Source: an uncultured Pseudomonadota bacterium
GTDB taxonomy: Bacteria > Pseudomonadota > Gammaproteobacteria > Burkholderiales > Methylophilaceae
Direction: 5' to 3'
Length of the DNA stretch: 45,425 nucleotides
Assembly: GCA_903833595.1 (NCBI GenBank)
Contig: CAILFU010000168.1
Span: forward strand, 1 to 45,425
Shown here: positions 26,015 to 36,328 of the stretch, one piece after another
Numbering within the stretch: the stretch's first letter is position 1
Layout of the letters: each line of letters begins with the position of its first letter
Position numbers and translations under genes: made by a program
The notes under the pieces: generated by a model
What the model saw: the letters and a program-made list of their open reading frames with translations, nothing else
What the model was told of the DNA's origin: nothing
Database searches by the model: none

Positions 26015-26284
26015 CTAGGTATTGTCTGGAATCCTTCCATATGTCCGTTCGTAGTAATCTATTTCTCCTTCAAGATTCCAAATATGGTTATGAATGTTTT
26101 GTATGCGATTGCTAAGATAAATAAAAGATAAAATAGTAAGGAACGCTCTTAAGTGGTTATACCAGTCAGAATTATCAAATCCATTTGGATATGCATGACC
26201 AATTGATGTAATAAAAATAAATAATATGCAAAGTATTGTTTTTCCGCCAATACTTCTTCTGTCATATAGCTTTTCTTTTGCCAT
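26015..26284 (-). CDS. Small membrane hypothetical protein
   Basis: 89 aa with hydrophobic segments. Confidence 0.45.
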   Translation of the reverse strand: MAKEKLYDRRSIGGKTILCILFIFITSIGHAYPNGFDNSDWYNHLRAFLTILSFIYLSNRIQNIHNHIWNLEGEIDYYERTYGRIPDNT

Positions 26285-26389
26285 AACTTACCTCTCAATT
26301 CAATATGTTAAGGGTGTTATTTAACAATAATAAGCAATGCTTGTTTACACATTACATGCTCCATATACTTTTTGCTTTTAAAGTAAAAA

Positions 26390-27631
26390 TTAGCGAGATA
26401 AAGGGCAAATGTTTGAACCCATATTCAAAACAGTACCATCATCGTATCTACACATTGTATTGCCTTTCTCAATCCATTGACCTTTAAGAAAATGAGATAT
26501 TCCTGTATTAACAGATGGTGAGGCAACTGGTGGAGTTGGAACTGGTTGGTTAGCCATGCAACTTGCATATGCTCTGTCTGCATATTGCTGACTTTCTGCA
26601 AAACTACCATTAGGCACTGGTGTTAAGTAAGCTTGAGCTTTAGCAAGTTCGCAATTCTGACCTATGGCATTAATGGGGGTTCTGCGAGGAGATGCGGATG
26701 GTGTTATTTTCTCCTGAAATTCTCCTGCGTTAAAAATTCCCTCATGCACATCCTCTAAATTACTTAGGGGTGAGTACCTCACTCTTCCTTGAAGATCGCC
26801 GTCTTTAAAGTACCCAACTAGGAATATATTTTTTTCCTTAGAAGCCATCGTTCCAAAGCCATTATAGGAATTATTTTTAAACTCGCCTAAATAACCATCG
26901 CCAGGCTCGCCATCACGACCATAGCAATCATTTTTTTCACCGAATTTAGGGCAATCAGGTAATGTGCTTGTTATGCCGTCAAAATCTACAATGCGTAGTT
27001 CATGTTGAAATTCTGATGACTGTTCTGAAGCATTTATTTGTTGGTTTCTTGATGACTCTTGGTACTGATTTGACTCTTCAATAATCCTCTTACTTCGCTC
27101 TTCATAGCTTTCGTGTCCTGCCATGACATTATTCGCCTGATTGTATTGGCTAGAACTAGGAACAACAGCCTCACCTTGCTTAGCTTTAACGTTAGGCATG
27201 TTCAAACCATATTCATTACTGCTTGTATCTAATGAATGCACGCATGATATGAAAAGGCTTCCGCTATCATAGTATTCATAAATGGAACCAAGTTCTAGGT
27301 TAACGGCGAAATGTGAGTTTCTATAGAATCTTGAATTTGATAATGTGGATGTCCAAATGCCACCTAACATCCATTTCTTTTCATTTAATACTTTAGGATT
27401 TTGATGGTTCTCTTTATAGAGTGAGGAAAGCTCATCTTTCGTCGGTAATCTCCATCCCGTTAAACCATCAATAGTAGTTGCGTTGCAATAGCTATTAGCC
27501 TCGTTCCAACTTTCAGATTTAGATGAAGGAAGTGACCAAGCTAGTCCTCCTTGACGTGCAAATAAATTAGCTTGAGCAGCGTTAACAGACATCAAAACTG
27601 TAATAGCTAAAATACCAATTATTTGCTTCAT
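26390..27631 (-). CDS. Secreted DUF1566-like protein with MORN-like segment
   Basis: GLAWSLPSSKSESWNEANSYCNATTIDGLTGWRLPTKDELSSLY (DUF1566-like); YLGEFKNNSYNGFGTM (MORN-like). Confidence 0.7.
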   Translation of the reverse strand: MKQIIGILAITVLMSVNAAQANLFARQGGLAWSLPSSKSESWNEANSYCNATTIDGLTGWRLPTKDELSSLYKENHQNPKVLNEKKWMLGGIWTSTLSNSRFYRNSHFAVNLELGSIYEYYDSGSLFISCVHSLDTSSNEYGLNMPNVKAKQGEAVVPSSSQYNQANNVMAGHESYEERSKRIIEESNQYQESSRNQQINASEQSSEFQHELRIVDFDGITSTLPDCPKFGEKNDCYGRDGEPGDGYLGEFKNNSYNGFGTMASKEKNIFLVGYFKDGDLQGRVRYSPLSNLEDVHEGIFNAGEFQEKITPSASPRRTPINAIGQNCELAKAQAYLTPVPNGSFAESQQYADRAYASCMANQPVPTPPVASPSVNTGISHFLKGQWIEKGNTMCRYDDGTVLNMGSNICPLSR

Positions 27632-27924
27632 TTTTTAGATTCAACCAATTTTTTTTAGTAATAGCTACAATGTTGGGCTAAAAATACATAAATCAAGATT
27701 AACCTTACTCTCTATATTGTTAATATTCAATCATCGGAATATCATAAATGTGATGAAGCTGAGGAAAAATACAAACAGCCGACTTGTTATAATTGTGAAC
27801 CACCTGGCTCAGTGAACCATGTTAATGACCACTAACATAGATTGGATTGGGTTAATTGTAAACTTCTCATATCCATTGCCTTGTATATGTTTAAGACATG
27901 GAAAAATATAATAAGGAGTGAGAA

Positions 27925-28269
27925 ATGAAAAGTTTATTGATGTTGCTATTTTTAATAATAGTTGGTTGTTCTATTGATGATAAATCAAGAGAAGATAGAG
28001 CAGAAATAGAAAATATTATTAAAAATACGCTAAATGACCCAGCATCAGTGCAATTTAAAGATTTTAGAATAACGAAAGATAATTTATATGCTTGTATTAC
28101 TTGGAATGCCAAAAATAAATTTGGCGGCTACGTAGATTTCAAAACCACTCAATTTAAATGGGGTAAATTTACGAGTGAATCCCCCGTATGGAGTCCTATA
28201 GATGCTGATGTTGTTGATAACAAATGTTCGCAAGATAGCATTGATAAATATAATAATTTACTCCCATAA
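27925..28269 (+). CDS. Small lipoprotein
   Basis: MKSLLMLLFLIIVGCSIDDKS lipobox; aaggag RBS. Confidence 0.7.
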   Translation: MKSLLMLLFLIIVGCSIDDKSREDRAEIENIIKNTLNDPASVQFKDFRITKDNLYACITWNAKNKFGGYVDFKTTQFKWGKFTSESPVWSPIDADVVDNKCSQDSIDKYNNLLP

Positions 28270-28555
28270 ATGCTGGGCTAAAGAGTAAGAGAAAACGACT
28301 AAATTGCCTAATCTATCCCAGTGATGAGTCATTAAGAGCGTTTCTCACCATTTCAATCATCCTTCCACAAAACGGACTGCGGAATTTTTAAAATATATAT
28401 CCCCCACCCTTTTTCATATAAACACTGACGGGGGGGTCTTCTGCAACAGCTTTTAGAATCGCCGTATGGGTATAAATTAGGTACAGACTTTTTGGCTATT
28501 CACGGGGTTAAGATATATTGTAAGAATAACAGTCTAGAAACAGTAAGACCGCATA

Positions 28556-28789
28556 TTAATCACTATTTTCTATCATCCCAAACTCTATCGCTACAGTAGC
28601 AAGTAACTTCAGCCTAGCATTTACTTCTATGGCTAATAGTTTGGATTCTTTTGTGTATCTGCCATGCTTGTAATTGTAATGCGCCTCGCCTGACGGTGAT
28701 AAACCACCATGCAAACGGCATCTTGTCTTACCTACTACGGATGGCTTCTTACAAGGTGTGCCTGCTCTTGTTTTAGCGCCGCAATTCAT
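28556..28789 (-). CDS. HGGxTG-motif-like phage/island protein
   Basis: MNCGAKTRAGTPCKKPSVVGKTRCRLHGGLSPSGEAHYNYKHGRYTKE. Confidence 0.7.
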   Translation of the reverse strand: MNCGAKTRAGTPCKKPSVVGKTRCRLHGGLSPSGEAHYNYKHGRYTKESKLLAIEVNARLKLLATVAIEFGMIENSD

Positions 28790-29025
28790 ACTGTTTCCTT
28801 TGAGCAGATTACTATCAATAGGTGAGCAGGGTTGATGCCGGCTATTTTAAGGGGTGGGGGTACGGTGGGGTCTGGTATTCCCGAAAGTGACAAGCCTCCC
28901 CCTACTAGTTGATGCCAGTCTAGCCAGCGACTATTTGCTATTATTTGTAACATGGTTGTTGGCTTGATGTTGGTCATGGTTAGCTCTTTTGTGTCAATCT
29001 CATTTACCATTACTAGCTTCATCAT
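28786..29025 (-). CDS. Hypothetical protein
   Basis: 79 aa ORF in a compact overlapping gene train. Confidence 0.4.
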   Translation of the reverse strand: MMKLVMVNEIDTKELTMTNIKPTTMLQIIANSRWLDWHQLVGGGLSLSGIPDPTVPPPLKIAGINPAHLLIVICSKETV

Positions 29026-29554
29026 ATGAAATAATATCTCTTACAAATGGGTCATCAATATAACCCCCTTCAATTGTCTTTACATGGCTTGATTTAAATG
29101 TACTTGACTTAACTAAGGACCCGTCAGTACCCCGACGACTTGCTTGCGAGTTACCCGAACCATCTAATTGGTTAGCATTTACCTCCTTATCAGCCCTTTT
29201 CTTACTACGGTTAGTTATTGCAGCACCGTCTTTACCACCTTTGCTTTGCTTTTCTCTCCTTTCTGCCAAGTGCTGACGATAGTCTTCTAGCTCTGGACAT
29301 ATCAGTGAGTTTTCTTTTTCACTAAGAAAGCTTTTAACTCTGTCAGTAAGTGCAGCTTTAACATCAGAAACATCACAGCTAATGTATTTAGCTAATTCAT
29401 CAGGGGATGCTGGTACTTGTATATTTTCCCAACATTCAAGTCGGATTGTATAAAGTAGCCCACGTTCAGCAAGAGACATTAACCTATATTGCCTATTAGC
29501 TAATATGGTTGCTGCATACTCAACATAGGCTGGCGGTCTACGATTTTGAGCCAT
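29000..29554 (-). CDS. DUF1376-like/replication-associated hypothetical protein
   Basis: RPPAYVEYAATILANRQYRLMSLAERGLLYTIRLECWEN...REKQSKGGKDGA. Confidence 0.5.
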   Translation of the reverse strand: MAQNRRPPAYVEYAATILANRQYRLMSLAERGLLYTIRLECWENIQVPASPDELAKYISCDVSDVKAALTDRVKSFLSEKENSLICPELEDYRQHLAERREKQSKGGKDGAAITNRSKKRADKEVNANQLDGSGNSQASRRGTDGSLVKSSTFKSSHVKTIEGGYIDDPFVRDIISYDEASNGK

Positions 29555-30020
29555 GGCAGAACCTTTCTTCTATCTTTGACAGAATTAAGTAAATTTCCCT
29601 CAGTTCAAGTAAACTTAATGAGGCAATATCTCGATAATCTTCATAATTAAATTTGATCATTAGGGCTTGTAATTTAGTGATCCAGTCATTACTTTCATGT
29701 CTGCCCCCAATTTTCTTACCCAAGCGTAAGCCAGTTTTTTTAGATTTCTCTAATGCGTATTTGATAGGGTAGTGCCGACTAATGATTGCTGGGGTAGCCT
29801 GTTGCATTAGGGAATATAGATACTCTCGCCCACCGCACTCAAAAACAGCCTTCGCATTGATTTTTTGAGCCTCTAAGAGGTAGAAGCAAATGCGCTCACT
29901 ATTTAGATGCTTTCTTTTCTGCCATTCCGAATCTAGCGGACAGATATTGGCTGAACAACTATTAAAGCGATCACAACTTATTACCGCTTCAATATTTTTA
30001 ACTTTGCTAGTGGTGGTCAT
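29538..30020 (-). CDS. Hypothetical island protein
   Basis: 160 aa ORF overlapping 29000..29554; Cys-containing N-terminus. Confidence 0.5.
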   Translation of the reverse strand: MTTTSKVKNIEAVISCDRFNSCSANICPLDSEWQKRKHLNSERICFYLLEAQKINAKAVFECGGREYLYSLMQQATPAIISRHYPIKYALEKSKKTGLRLGKKIGGRHESNDWITKLQALMIKFNYEDYRDIASLSLLELREIYLILSKIEERFCHGSKS

Positions 30021-30022
30021 AA

Positions 30023-30268
30023 TTACACCCCAGCTTTTAAAGCTAAATTAGCCCGTATTTGTCCAACATTCCATGCCGTGCAGCGTTCAGAAATTTTTTT
30101 TGGACTTGGAATTGTGCCGTTCTTTACGCCTCGCCAGCAAGAGGCAGCAGAGATGCCATACAATCGCTTTAATACATTTAAGCGGATATACGCAGAGTTG
30201 GGTAGTTGGTCAAAGTTTGCGAGAGCTTCTGGGATTGCTTGAGTAAGCTCAGATTTTAATTGTTGCAT
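30023..30268 (-). CDS. AlpA-like HTH regulator/excisionase
   Basis: YIRLNVLKRLYGISAASCWRGVKNGTIPSPKKISERCTAWNVGQIRANL. Confidence 0.7.
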   Translation of the reverse strand: MQQLKSELTQAIPEALANFDQLPNSAYIRLNVLKRLYGISAASCWRGVKNGTIPSPKKISERCTAWNVGQIRANLALKAGV

Positions 30269-30371
30269 GATGTATTTTCCTGTTGTTGTAAGTAACAGGT
30301 CACATCTTAATAACTCATGAGTTTTATAAAGTCCGTGGGCGGTAGCAAATAGCCCACGGGCTAAAGGTTCT

Positions 30372-30959
30372 TTACTTAATGCGGCTTTCTATGGCATTTT
30401 TAATTTTCTTTAAATGTCTTTCAATTGTGGTTGCACCAACAGATGAACCTAATTGGTCCGTTAGGCCGGCAATATACTCTCCAGCTTTTGATATTTTATT
30501 AATATCCACCTTCGCTTCTTTAGCCAATGCTGCGATGATAATTAAAAGTGTGTTCCGCTCAATGTCTTTCAGTGGCGTTTCTTTATTACGGCTCATATAT
30601 ACACCCTGCCAAGGTATTATAAATTTCTTAGATATAGCTAGGTCTATCCAGTTTTGGGGGGTGTCAGATTCATTCTTGCCGCTTAAGCATCTATAAATAT
30701 CTCTAGAAGTATTCTCATAATCCAGCAGTACCATACACTCATCAAAATCAGCTTTTCTGTCGTCATAGGTTATGCCTTTAAGACTTGTTAGGTGCTGAAA
30801 ATCAAACATATTCAAATCGTTTTTTAATCTCACCGAGTCAGGATTAACATCAGCGAACAATAGCGCAGCCTCGTATAACGACCAGACTTCATGTTTTAGC
30901 CAAAAATAAATTCTGTTTTCCTGCCCCTTCTTATTATCCCCATAGTCACTTGCCATCAT
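30372..30959 (-). CDS. Hypothetical island protein
   Basis: 195 aa ORF; no recognised domain. Confidence 0.5.
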   Translation of the reverse strand: MMASDYGDNKKGQENRIYFWLKHEVWSLYEAALLFADVNPDSVRLKNDLNMFDFQHLTSLKGITYDDRKADFDECMVLLDYENTSRDIYRCLSGKNESDTPQNWIDLAISKKFIIPWQGVYMSRNKETPLKDIERNTLLIIIAALAKEAKVDINKISKAGEYIAGLTDQLGSSVGATTIERHLKKIKNAIESRIK

Positions 30960-31060
30960 AACTGCCCCTTACGCCCATAAAATAAGAAACCACACCAGCC
31001 ATACAGGGCATTCGGTGTTCACACGTGGTAATTAAGCACGTGCTAGGTGCGGCCAAACTG

Positions 31061-32290
31061 TTACGCTTGCTTAAACGGCATTACCTTTGCCCCAACTTTT
31101 AGTTCGTCTAAATAATCAGCCCAAGATTGCATCATTACTTTACGTTGTTCAATAAACTTAGTGCGGTTATACGCCGACCCTAATGTGTCAGGCACTTTGT
31201 GCGCTAGTTGATGCTCAATAATAGCTGGGTCAATATTTAACCTTTCATGCAAAATAGTACGTGCCATCGCTCTAAATCCGTGGCCAGTTATTTGTGTTTT
31301 AGTGTCATACCCCATACGTTTCAATGCTGCATTAACTGCTGACTCGCTCATCGGCTTGAGTGGGGAGTGGCCACCTTGAAATACATATTCACCATGCCCA
31401 GAAACTGGGTGGAGTTCTCGTAATATTGCTATAGCTTGAGTGGATAGTGGGACTAAGTGGTCTGTTTTAGTTTTACTTACCAAGTATTGCCACTTCCCAG
31501 CTTCTAAATCAATATTTGCCCATTTAGCCATCCTTAATTCACTAGGACGAACAAATACTAATGGAGCTAATTTAATTGCACATTGCACAGTAAGCGTGCC
31601 ATTAAATGCATCAAAAGCACGTAATAATTCAGCCACGTCTTTAGGTTCTGTAAAGGCGGCCATGTGTTTAACTGTTGTGGCTGGCAATGCACCTTTAAGG
31701 TCTGCCGTTACATCACGAACAGCACGACCTGTTTGAACAGCATATCTAAAAACTTGCCCAGCGGTTTGTAATGTTCGGTGTGCAGTTTCTAGTTTATTTT
31801 GTTTTTCAATGCGCTTTATTGCTTCAAGTACTTGAGGTGCAGTTATTGTTGCAATTGGCTTTTTACCAATCCACGGGAATAAGTAAAGTTCAAAACGCCT
31901 AATTACCTTTTCTTTATGACTATCTGCTTTGTTAGTCATGTGTGATTTCCACCATTCTCTCGCTACAATTTCAAAGCTATTATCTGCATTTAGTTTGCTA
32001 ATAACTTTTGCTTGTTTACGGTTTTCACTCGGGTCAATGTCAGTTGCTAATAACTTCCTAGCGTCATCTCGCCTTTGGCGTGCCTGAGAAAGTGAAATCT
32101 CAGGGTAAGTGCCGAGAGAGAGTAATTTTTCTTTTCCATCAAAACGATACTTTAGTCGCCACCACTTACCCCCATTTGGGGTAACTTGCAAAAATAAACC
32201 ATCAATATCATAAAGTTTATATGCCTTTTCAGTGGCTTTGGCGTTGATTATTGCGGTGTTTGATAGTGCCATTTGGGGTAACTCCAACAT
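31061..32290 (-). CDS. int: P4-type tyrosine integrase (likely start 32272)
   Basis: N-terminal DUF4102 pattern (YDIDGLFLQVTPNGGKWWRLKYRFDGKEKLLSLGTYPEISLSQARQRRDDARKLL) and catalytic GHGFRAMARTILHE...HQLAH...SAYNR. Confidence 0.95.
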   Translation of the reverse strand: MLELPQMALSNTAIINAKATEKAYKLYDIDGLFLQVTPNGGKWWRLKYRFDGKEKLLSLGTYPEISLSQARQRRDDARKLLATDIDPSENRKQAKVISKLNADNSFEIVAREWWKSHMTNKADSHKEKVIRRFELYLFPWIGKKPIATITAPQVLEAIKRIEKQNKLETAHRTLQTAGQVFRYAVQTGRAVRDVTADLKGALPATTVKHMAAFTEPKDVAELLRAFDAFNGTLTVQCAIKLAPLVFVRPSELRMAKWANIDLEAGKWQYLVSKTKTDHLVPLSTQAIAILRELHPVSGHGEYVFQGGHSPLKPMSESAVNAALKRMGYDTKTQITGHGFRAMARTILHERLNIDPAIIEHQLAHKVPDTLGSAYNRTKFIEQRKVMMQSWADYLDELKVGAKVMPFKQA

Positions 32291-32311
32291 TAAAAATGCT
32301 GTTAATTGAGT

Positions 32312-32336
32312 GTTACCCCACTAAGTTACCCCAATT
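32312..32336. repeat. Tandem GTTACCCCA motifs, candidate integrase arm-type sites
   Basis: gttaccccactaagttaccccaatt; paired copies at 22968..22990. Confidence 0.5.
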
Positions 32337-32380
32337 TGTTGGGGTATGTCAAGCAATGTTGTGCAACGGGATGAGGCATG

Positions 32381-32413
32381 AAAAAGCCCCGAAGCTATTA
32401 ACTACGGGGCTTT
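32381..32413. terminator. Bidirectional terminator-like hairpin between int and tRNA-Met
   Basis: aaaaagccccgaagctattaactacggggcttt. Confidence 0.75.
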
Positions 32414-32447
32414 AAGAGGTTTTACGATGCATTGTGAAACCATGTAT

Positions 32448-32524
32448 TGGTGGTGAAAGAGGGACTTGAACCCTCGACCCCAGGATTATGAATCCTGTGC
32501 TCTAACCAGCTGAGCTACATCACC
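32448..32524 (-). tRNA. tRNA-Met (CAT), CCA encoded
   Basis: GGTGATGTAGCTCAGCTGGTTAGAGCACAGGATTCATAATCCTGGGGTCGAGGGTTCAAGTCCCTCTTTCACCACCA folds as a cloverleaf. Confidence 0.95.
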
Positions 32525-32591
32525 ATGTAAACTTTTAATAAGGGCGCAATTCTAGTGTTTTAGGCGGTACTTGTCAAAAATAGTTTGCTAA

Positions 32592-33677
32592 TTACACATT
32601 AAATCTAAAGTGCATCACATCGCCATCTTGCACAATGTATTCTTTGCCCTCTAAGCGCATTTTACCGGCCTCTTTTGAGCCTTGCTCACCTTTGTTTTTA
32701 ACGTATTCGTCGTATTGAATGACTTCTGCACGAATAAAGCCACGTTCAAAGTCTGTGTGAATTACACCGGCGGCTTGTGGGGCTGTAGCGCCTTTTTTGA
32801 CTGTCCAAGCGCGTACTTCTTGCACACCCGCAGTAAAGTAGGTTTGCAAACCGAGTAAATCGTAAGCGGCACGAATAACGCGGTTTAGGCCCGGTTCATC
32901 TTGGCCCAGCTCTGATAAAAATAAGGCTTTATCTTCATCTTCTAGTTCTGAAATTTCAGATTCAATTTTTGCGCAAATACACACCACGGGTGCGCCTTCT
33001 GCTTTGCCTAGGGTCACCACTTTATCTAGCAGTGGGTTGTTTTCAAAGCCTGCTTCATCCACATTCGCTAAGTACATCACTGGTTTAACTGTAATGAGGC
33101 ATAGTGGTTTAAGAAGTTGCAGTTCGTCATCATCTAGCCCTAGCGTGCGCACGGCTTTAGCCTGGTTTAAGCACGGTAACACTTTGTCTAGCAATGCCAA
33201 TAGGGCAATCGCATCTTTATCACCACTTTTGGCTTTTTTGCTTTCGCGCTGCATGGTTTTTTCAACGGTTTCCATGTCGGCCAAGGCAAGCTCGGTATTA
33301 ATCACTTCAATGTCTGATAGCGGATCAATTTTATTTGAAACGTGAATCACATTGCTATCTTCAAAGCAGCGTACTACGTGGGCAATGGCGTCTGTTTCGC
33401 GGATATTGGCTAAAAACTTATTTCCTAAGCCTTCACCTTTAGAGGCGCCTGCGACTAAGCCGGCAATATCCACCATTTCAACAATGGCAGGCTGTGTTTT
33501 TTGTGGTTTTACAATGTCTATTAAGGCTTGCATGCGCGTATCTGGCACTTCTACAATGCCCACGTTAGGCTCAATGGTGCAAAATGGATAGTTCTCTGCC
33601 GCAATGCCCGCTTTAGTAATGGCATTAAATAAGGTAGATTTTCCTACGTTAGGTAGGCCAACAATTCCACATTTCAT
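32592..33677 (-). CDS. ychF: Redox-regulated ATPase YchF
   Basis: [21 protein letters not shown]...[12 protein letters not shown]. Confidence 0.97.
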   Translation of the reverse strand: MKCGIVGLPNVGKSTLFNAITKAGIAAENYPFCTIEPNVGIVEVPDTRMQALIDIVKPQKTQPAIVEMVDIAGLVAGASKGEGLGNKFLANIRETDAIAHVVRCFEDSNVIHVSNKIDPLSDIEVINTELALADMETVEKTMQRESKKAKSGDKDAIALLALLDKVLPCLNQAKAVRTLGLDDDELQLLKPLCLITVKPVMYLANVDEAGFENNPLLDKVVTLGKAEGAPVVCICAKIESEISELEDEDKALFLSELGQDEPGLNRVIRAAYDLLGLQTYFTAGVQEVRAWTVKKGATAPQAAGVIHTDFERGFIRAEVIQYDEYVKNKGEQGSKEAGKMRLEGKEYIVQDGDVMHFRFNV

Positions 33678-33751
33678 CTTTTTTCCAGTTCATTTTTAAC
33701 GCAATGGTTGCGTATTAATTCGTATTCGTTAATCGGCCTTAAATATGGCCT

Positions 33752-34327
33752 TTATTTTTTCGAGTGCAATTTTAACATTGCCTGCTCAAAATCACCGCTT
33801 AACAGCTGCGGTACTATATGCATGCTTTTATCTAAACATTCATTAATGGCGGTTTGCTCATCTTTAGTGGGCGCTTTTAATACAAAGTTAACCACTTCGT
33901 TTTTATCACCAGGGTGACCAATACCAAAGCGCAAGCGCCAAAAATCTGCCGTACCGAGCGCGGCCGTAATGTCTTTTAAGCCATTATGCCCACCATGGCC
34001 ACCGGCTTTTTTTAATTTAACCGTGCCGGCGGGTAAATCTAACTCGTCATGAATCACCAGTATTTGTTCGGGTAATATTTTGTAGTAGTTAGCTAGTGCC
34101 GCTACCGATTTACCGCTGGCATTCATAAAGGTATTGGGTTTAAGTAGCCAAGTATCGTTAGTGGGGCTGAGCTTGCCTGCTATTGCAAAAAACTTTGCGT
34201 CTAAGCTAAGCTGGCTTTTACTGGTTAATGCCAGTTGATCCACCCACCAAAAGCCTGCGTTATGGCGCGTGGCTTCGTATTGCCCGCCAGGGTTACCTAA
34301 GCCTACAAAAAGTTTAATTTCACTCAT
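33752..34327 (-). CDS. pth: Peptidyl-tRNA hydrolase
   Basis: LFVGLGNPGGQYEATRHNAGFW. Confidence 0.96.
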   Translation of the reverse strand: MSEIKLFVGLGNPGGQYEATRHNAGFWWVDQLALTSKSQLSLDAKFFAIAGKLSPTNDTWLLKPNTFMNASGKSVAALANYYKILPEQILVIHDELDLPAGTVKLKKAGGHGGHNGLKDITAALGTADFWRLRFGIGHPGDKNEVVNFVLKAPTKDEQTAINECLDKSMHIVPQLLSGDFEQAMLKLHSKK

Positions 34328-34411
34328 ATGGACATAGTATCAATAAAAAACGCGCACTTCATTAGAATGTGCGCGTTGTGTTTCATGCTTAAAATTAAAA
34401 CAGCTTTAAAC

Positions 34412-35044
34412 TTAAGCTTCTGGTTTAACTTCAGGCGCCGCTTCAACTGTTTCAGTAGCAGCATCAGAAACGCCACCACGTGTTTTAGCAATTGATACAA
34501 CCGCTGCGTCATCACCATGCACTAATTGCACAAATGTAACACCTTTAGGTAAGTTAATTTGTGATAAGTGAATTGAGTGACCCATTTCAAGTGCCGCTAC
34601 GTCTACTTCAATAAACTCTGGCAAATCTTTTGCTAGGCAGCTTACATCCGCTTCTGTGAAAATATGCGCAACAATACCGCCGCCAAGTTTTACACCTGGA
34701 GCAACGTCAGCATTGATAAAGTGGAAAGGCACTTTAACGTGGATTTTTTCTGTAGCGCTTACACGTTGAAAATCTACGTGTTGAATAGTGTTGCGTACTG
34801 GGTGCATTTGAAAGTCACGTAATAAAACGCTTTCTTTTTTGCCCTCTAAGTTTAGGTCTAATACTGAAGCATGGAATGCCTCATGACGAAACTCTAAAAA
34901 TAGTTCTTTTGCGTTTAGTTCAATGGTAACCGCTTCTTTACCTGCACCATACACAACACCTGGCACAGAACCCGCGTGACGAAGACGGCGGCTCGCACCC
35001 GTACCTTTTGCATCACGTTTTACTGCTTTGATTTCGATAGTCAT
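34412..35044 (-). CDS. rplY: 50S ribosomal protein L25/general stress protein Ctc
   Basis: GTGASRRLRHAGSVPGVVYG; located between pth and prs. Confidence 0.95.
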   Translation of the reverse strand: MTIEIKAVKRDAKGTGASRRLRHAGSVPGVVYGAGKEAVTIELNAKELFLEFRHEAFHASVLDLNLEGKKESVLLRDFQMHPVRNTIQHVDFQRVSATEKIHVKVPFHFINADVAPGVKLGGGIVAHIFTEADVSCLAKDLPEFIEVDVAALEMGHSIHLSQINLPKGVTFVQLVHGDDAAVVSIAKTRGGVSDAATETVEAAPEVKPEA

Positions 35045-35141
35045 TTTACTGCTCCTAAATTTACTGCTTGGCTTTCGACAGCCCTCTTACACAAGAAACT
35101 GCACACCGCGACCAGTATGCAGGGTTAAAACTTTAAATTAT

Positions 35142-36092
35142 TTAATCCATAAACAGTGAAGATACAGAATCTTCACAGCTAATGCGACGAATCGTTTCAG
35201 CTAATAATTCAGCCGCGCTTAATTGGCGAATCTTTTTGCAATTGATTGATTCAATATCAAGCGCAATGGTATTGGTTACCACTAATTCATCTAATTCTGA
35301 GGCCAAAATACGCGCCGCCGCGCCGCCTGACAATACAGGGTGAGTGGCATAGGCAATAACTTTTTTAGCGCCATTATTCTTTAATGCCGCCGCCGCTTCA
35401 CATAGCGTGTTAGCGGTATCGACCATGTCGTCCATAATCACGCAGGTACGGCCAGCGACATCACCAATAATGTTCATCACTTTGGCCACATTTGGTTTTG
35501 GACGACGTTTATCAATAATCGCCAAGTCAGAACCTAATTGTTTAGCCGCCGCACGGGCACGCACAACGCCGCCCACATCCGGTGAAACGACCATTAAATT
35601 TTCATGTTTTTGCAGTAATAAGTCGGCCAGTAAAATTGGCGTCGCGTAAATATTATCTACAGGAATGTCAAAAAACCCTTGAATTTGATCTGAGTGCAAA
35701 TCCATAGTTAGCAAACGATTAACGCCTACACCCGTGAGCATGTTGGCCACTACTTTGGCAGTAATCGCTACGCGTGCAGAGCGAGGACGGCGATCTTGCC
35801 GTGAATAACCAAAATAAGGAATCGCAGCAGTAATACGGCCGGCTGATGAGCGACGTAGCGCATCTACCATCACCATGACTTCCATCAAACTGTCATTGGT
35901 TGGGTGGCTGGTTGATTGCAACACGAAAACATCGCGTCCGCGTACGTTTTCAAGCAATTCAACGGTCGTTTCGCCATCACTAAATGTGCCAACATGGGCG
36001 CGTCCAAGCTCAATGCCTAAGTGCTTAGCTACTTCTTGCGCAAGTATTGGGTTGGCCGAGCCTGTAAAGACCATCAAGTTGCCGTTAGACAT
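35142..36092 (-). CDS. prs: Ribose-phosphate pyrophosphokinase
   Basis: [20 protein letters not shown]...[19 protein letters not shown]...[14 protein letters not shown]. Confidence 0.97.
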   Translation of the reverse strand: MSNGNLMVFTGSANPILAQEVAKHLGIELGRAHVGTFSDGETTVELLENVRGRDVFVLQSTSHPTNDSLMEVMVMVDALRRSSAGRITAAIPYFGYSRQDRRPRSARVAITAKVVANMLTGVGVNRLLTMDLHSDQIQGFFDIPVDNIYATPILLADLLLQKHENLMVVSPDVGGVVRARAAAKQLGSDLAIIDKRRPKPNVAKVMNIIGDVAGRTCVIMDDMVDTANTLCEAAAALKNNGAKKVIAYATHPVLSGGAAARILASELDELVVTNTIALDIESINCKKIRQLSAAELLAETIRRISCEDSVSSLFMD

Positions 36093-36234
36093 TTGTTGAT
36101 TCCCTATCGTGCCAGCATTTATGGTGCCGGCTAAACTATCAATAAAAACTTATAAAAAACAAAAGCGCGTAAATCAAATAATCTACACGCTTTCTATTTC
36201 AATTTATGCAGACAAGACATCTACATAATAAATT

Positions 36235-36311
36235 TGGCTGAGGAGGAAGGACTCGAACCTTCGGATGCTGGGATCAAAACCCAGTGCCTTAACCAACTTG
36301 GCGACTCCCCA
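36235..36311 (-). tRNA. tRNA-Gln (TTG), CCA encoded
   Basis: TGGGGAGTCGCCAAGTTGGTTAAGGCACTGGGTTTTGATCCCAGCATCCGAAGGTTCGAGTCCTTCCTCCTCAGCCA. Confidence 0.95.
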
Positions 36312-36328
36312 ATATTTAATCAGACTAT

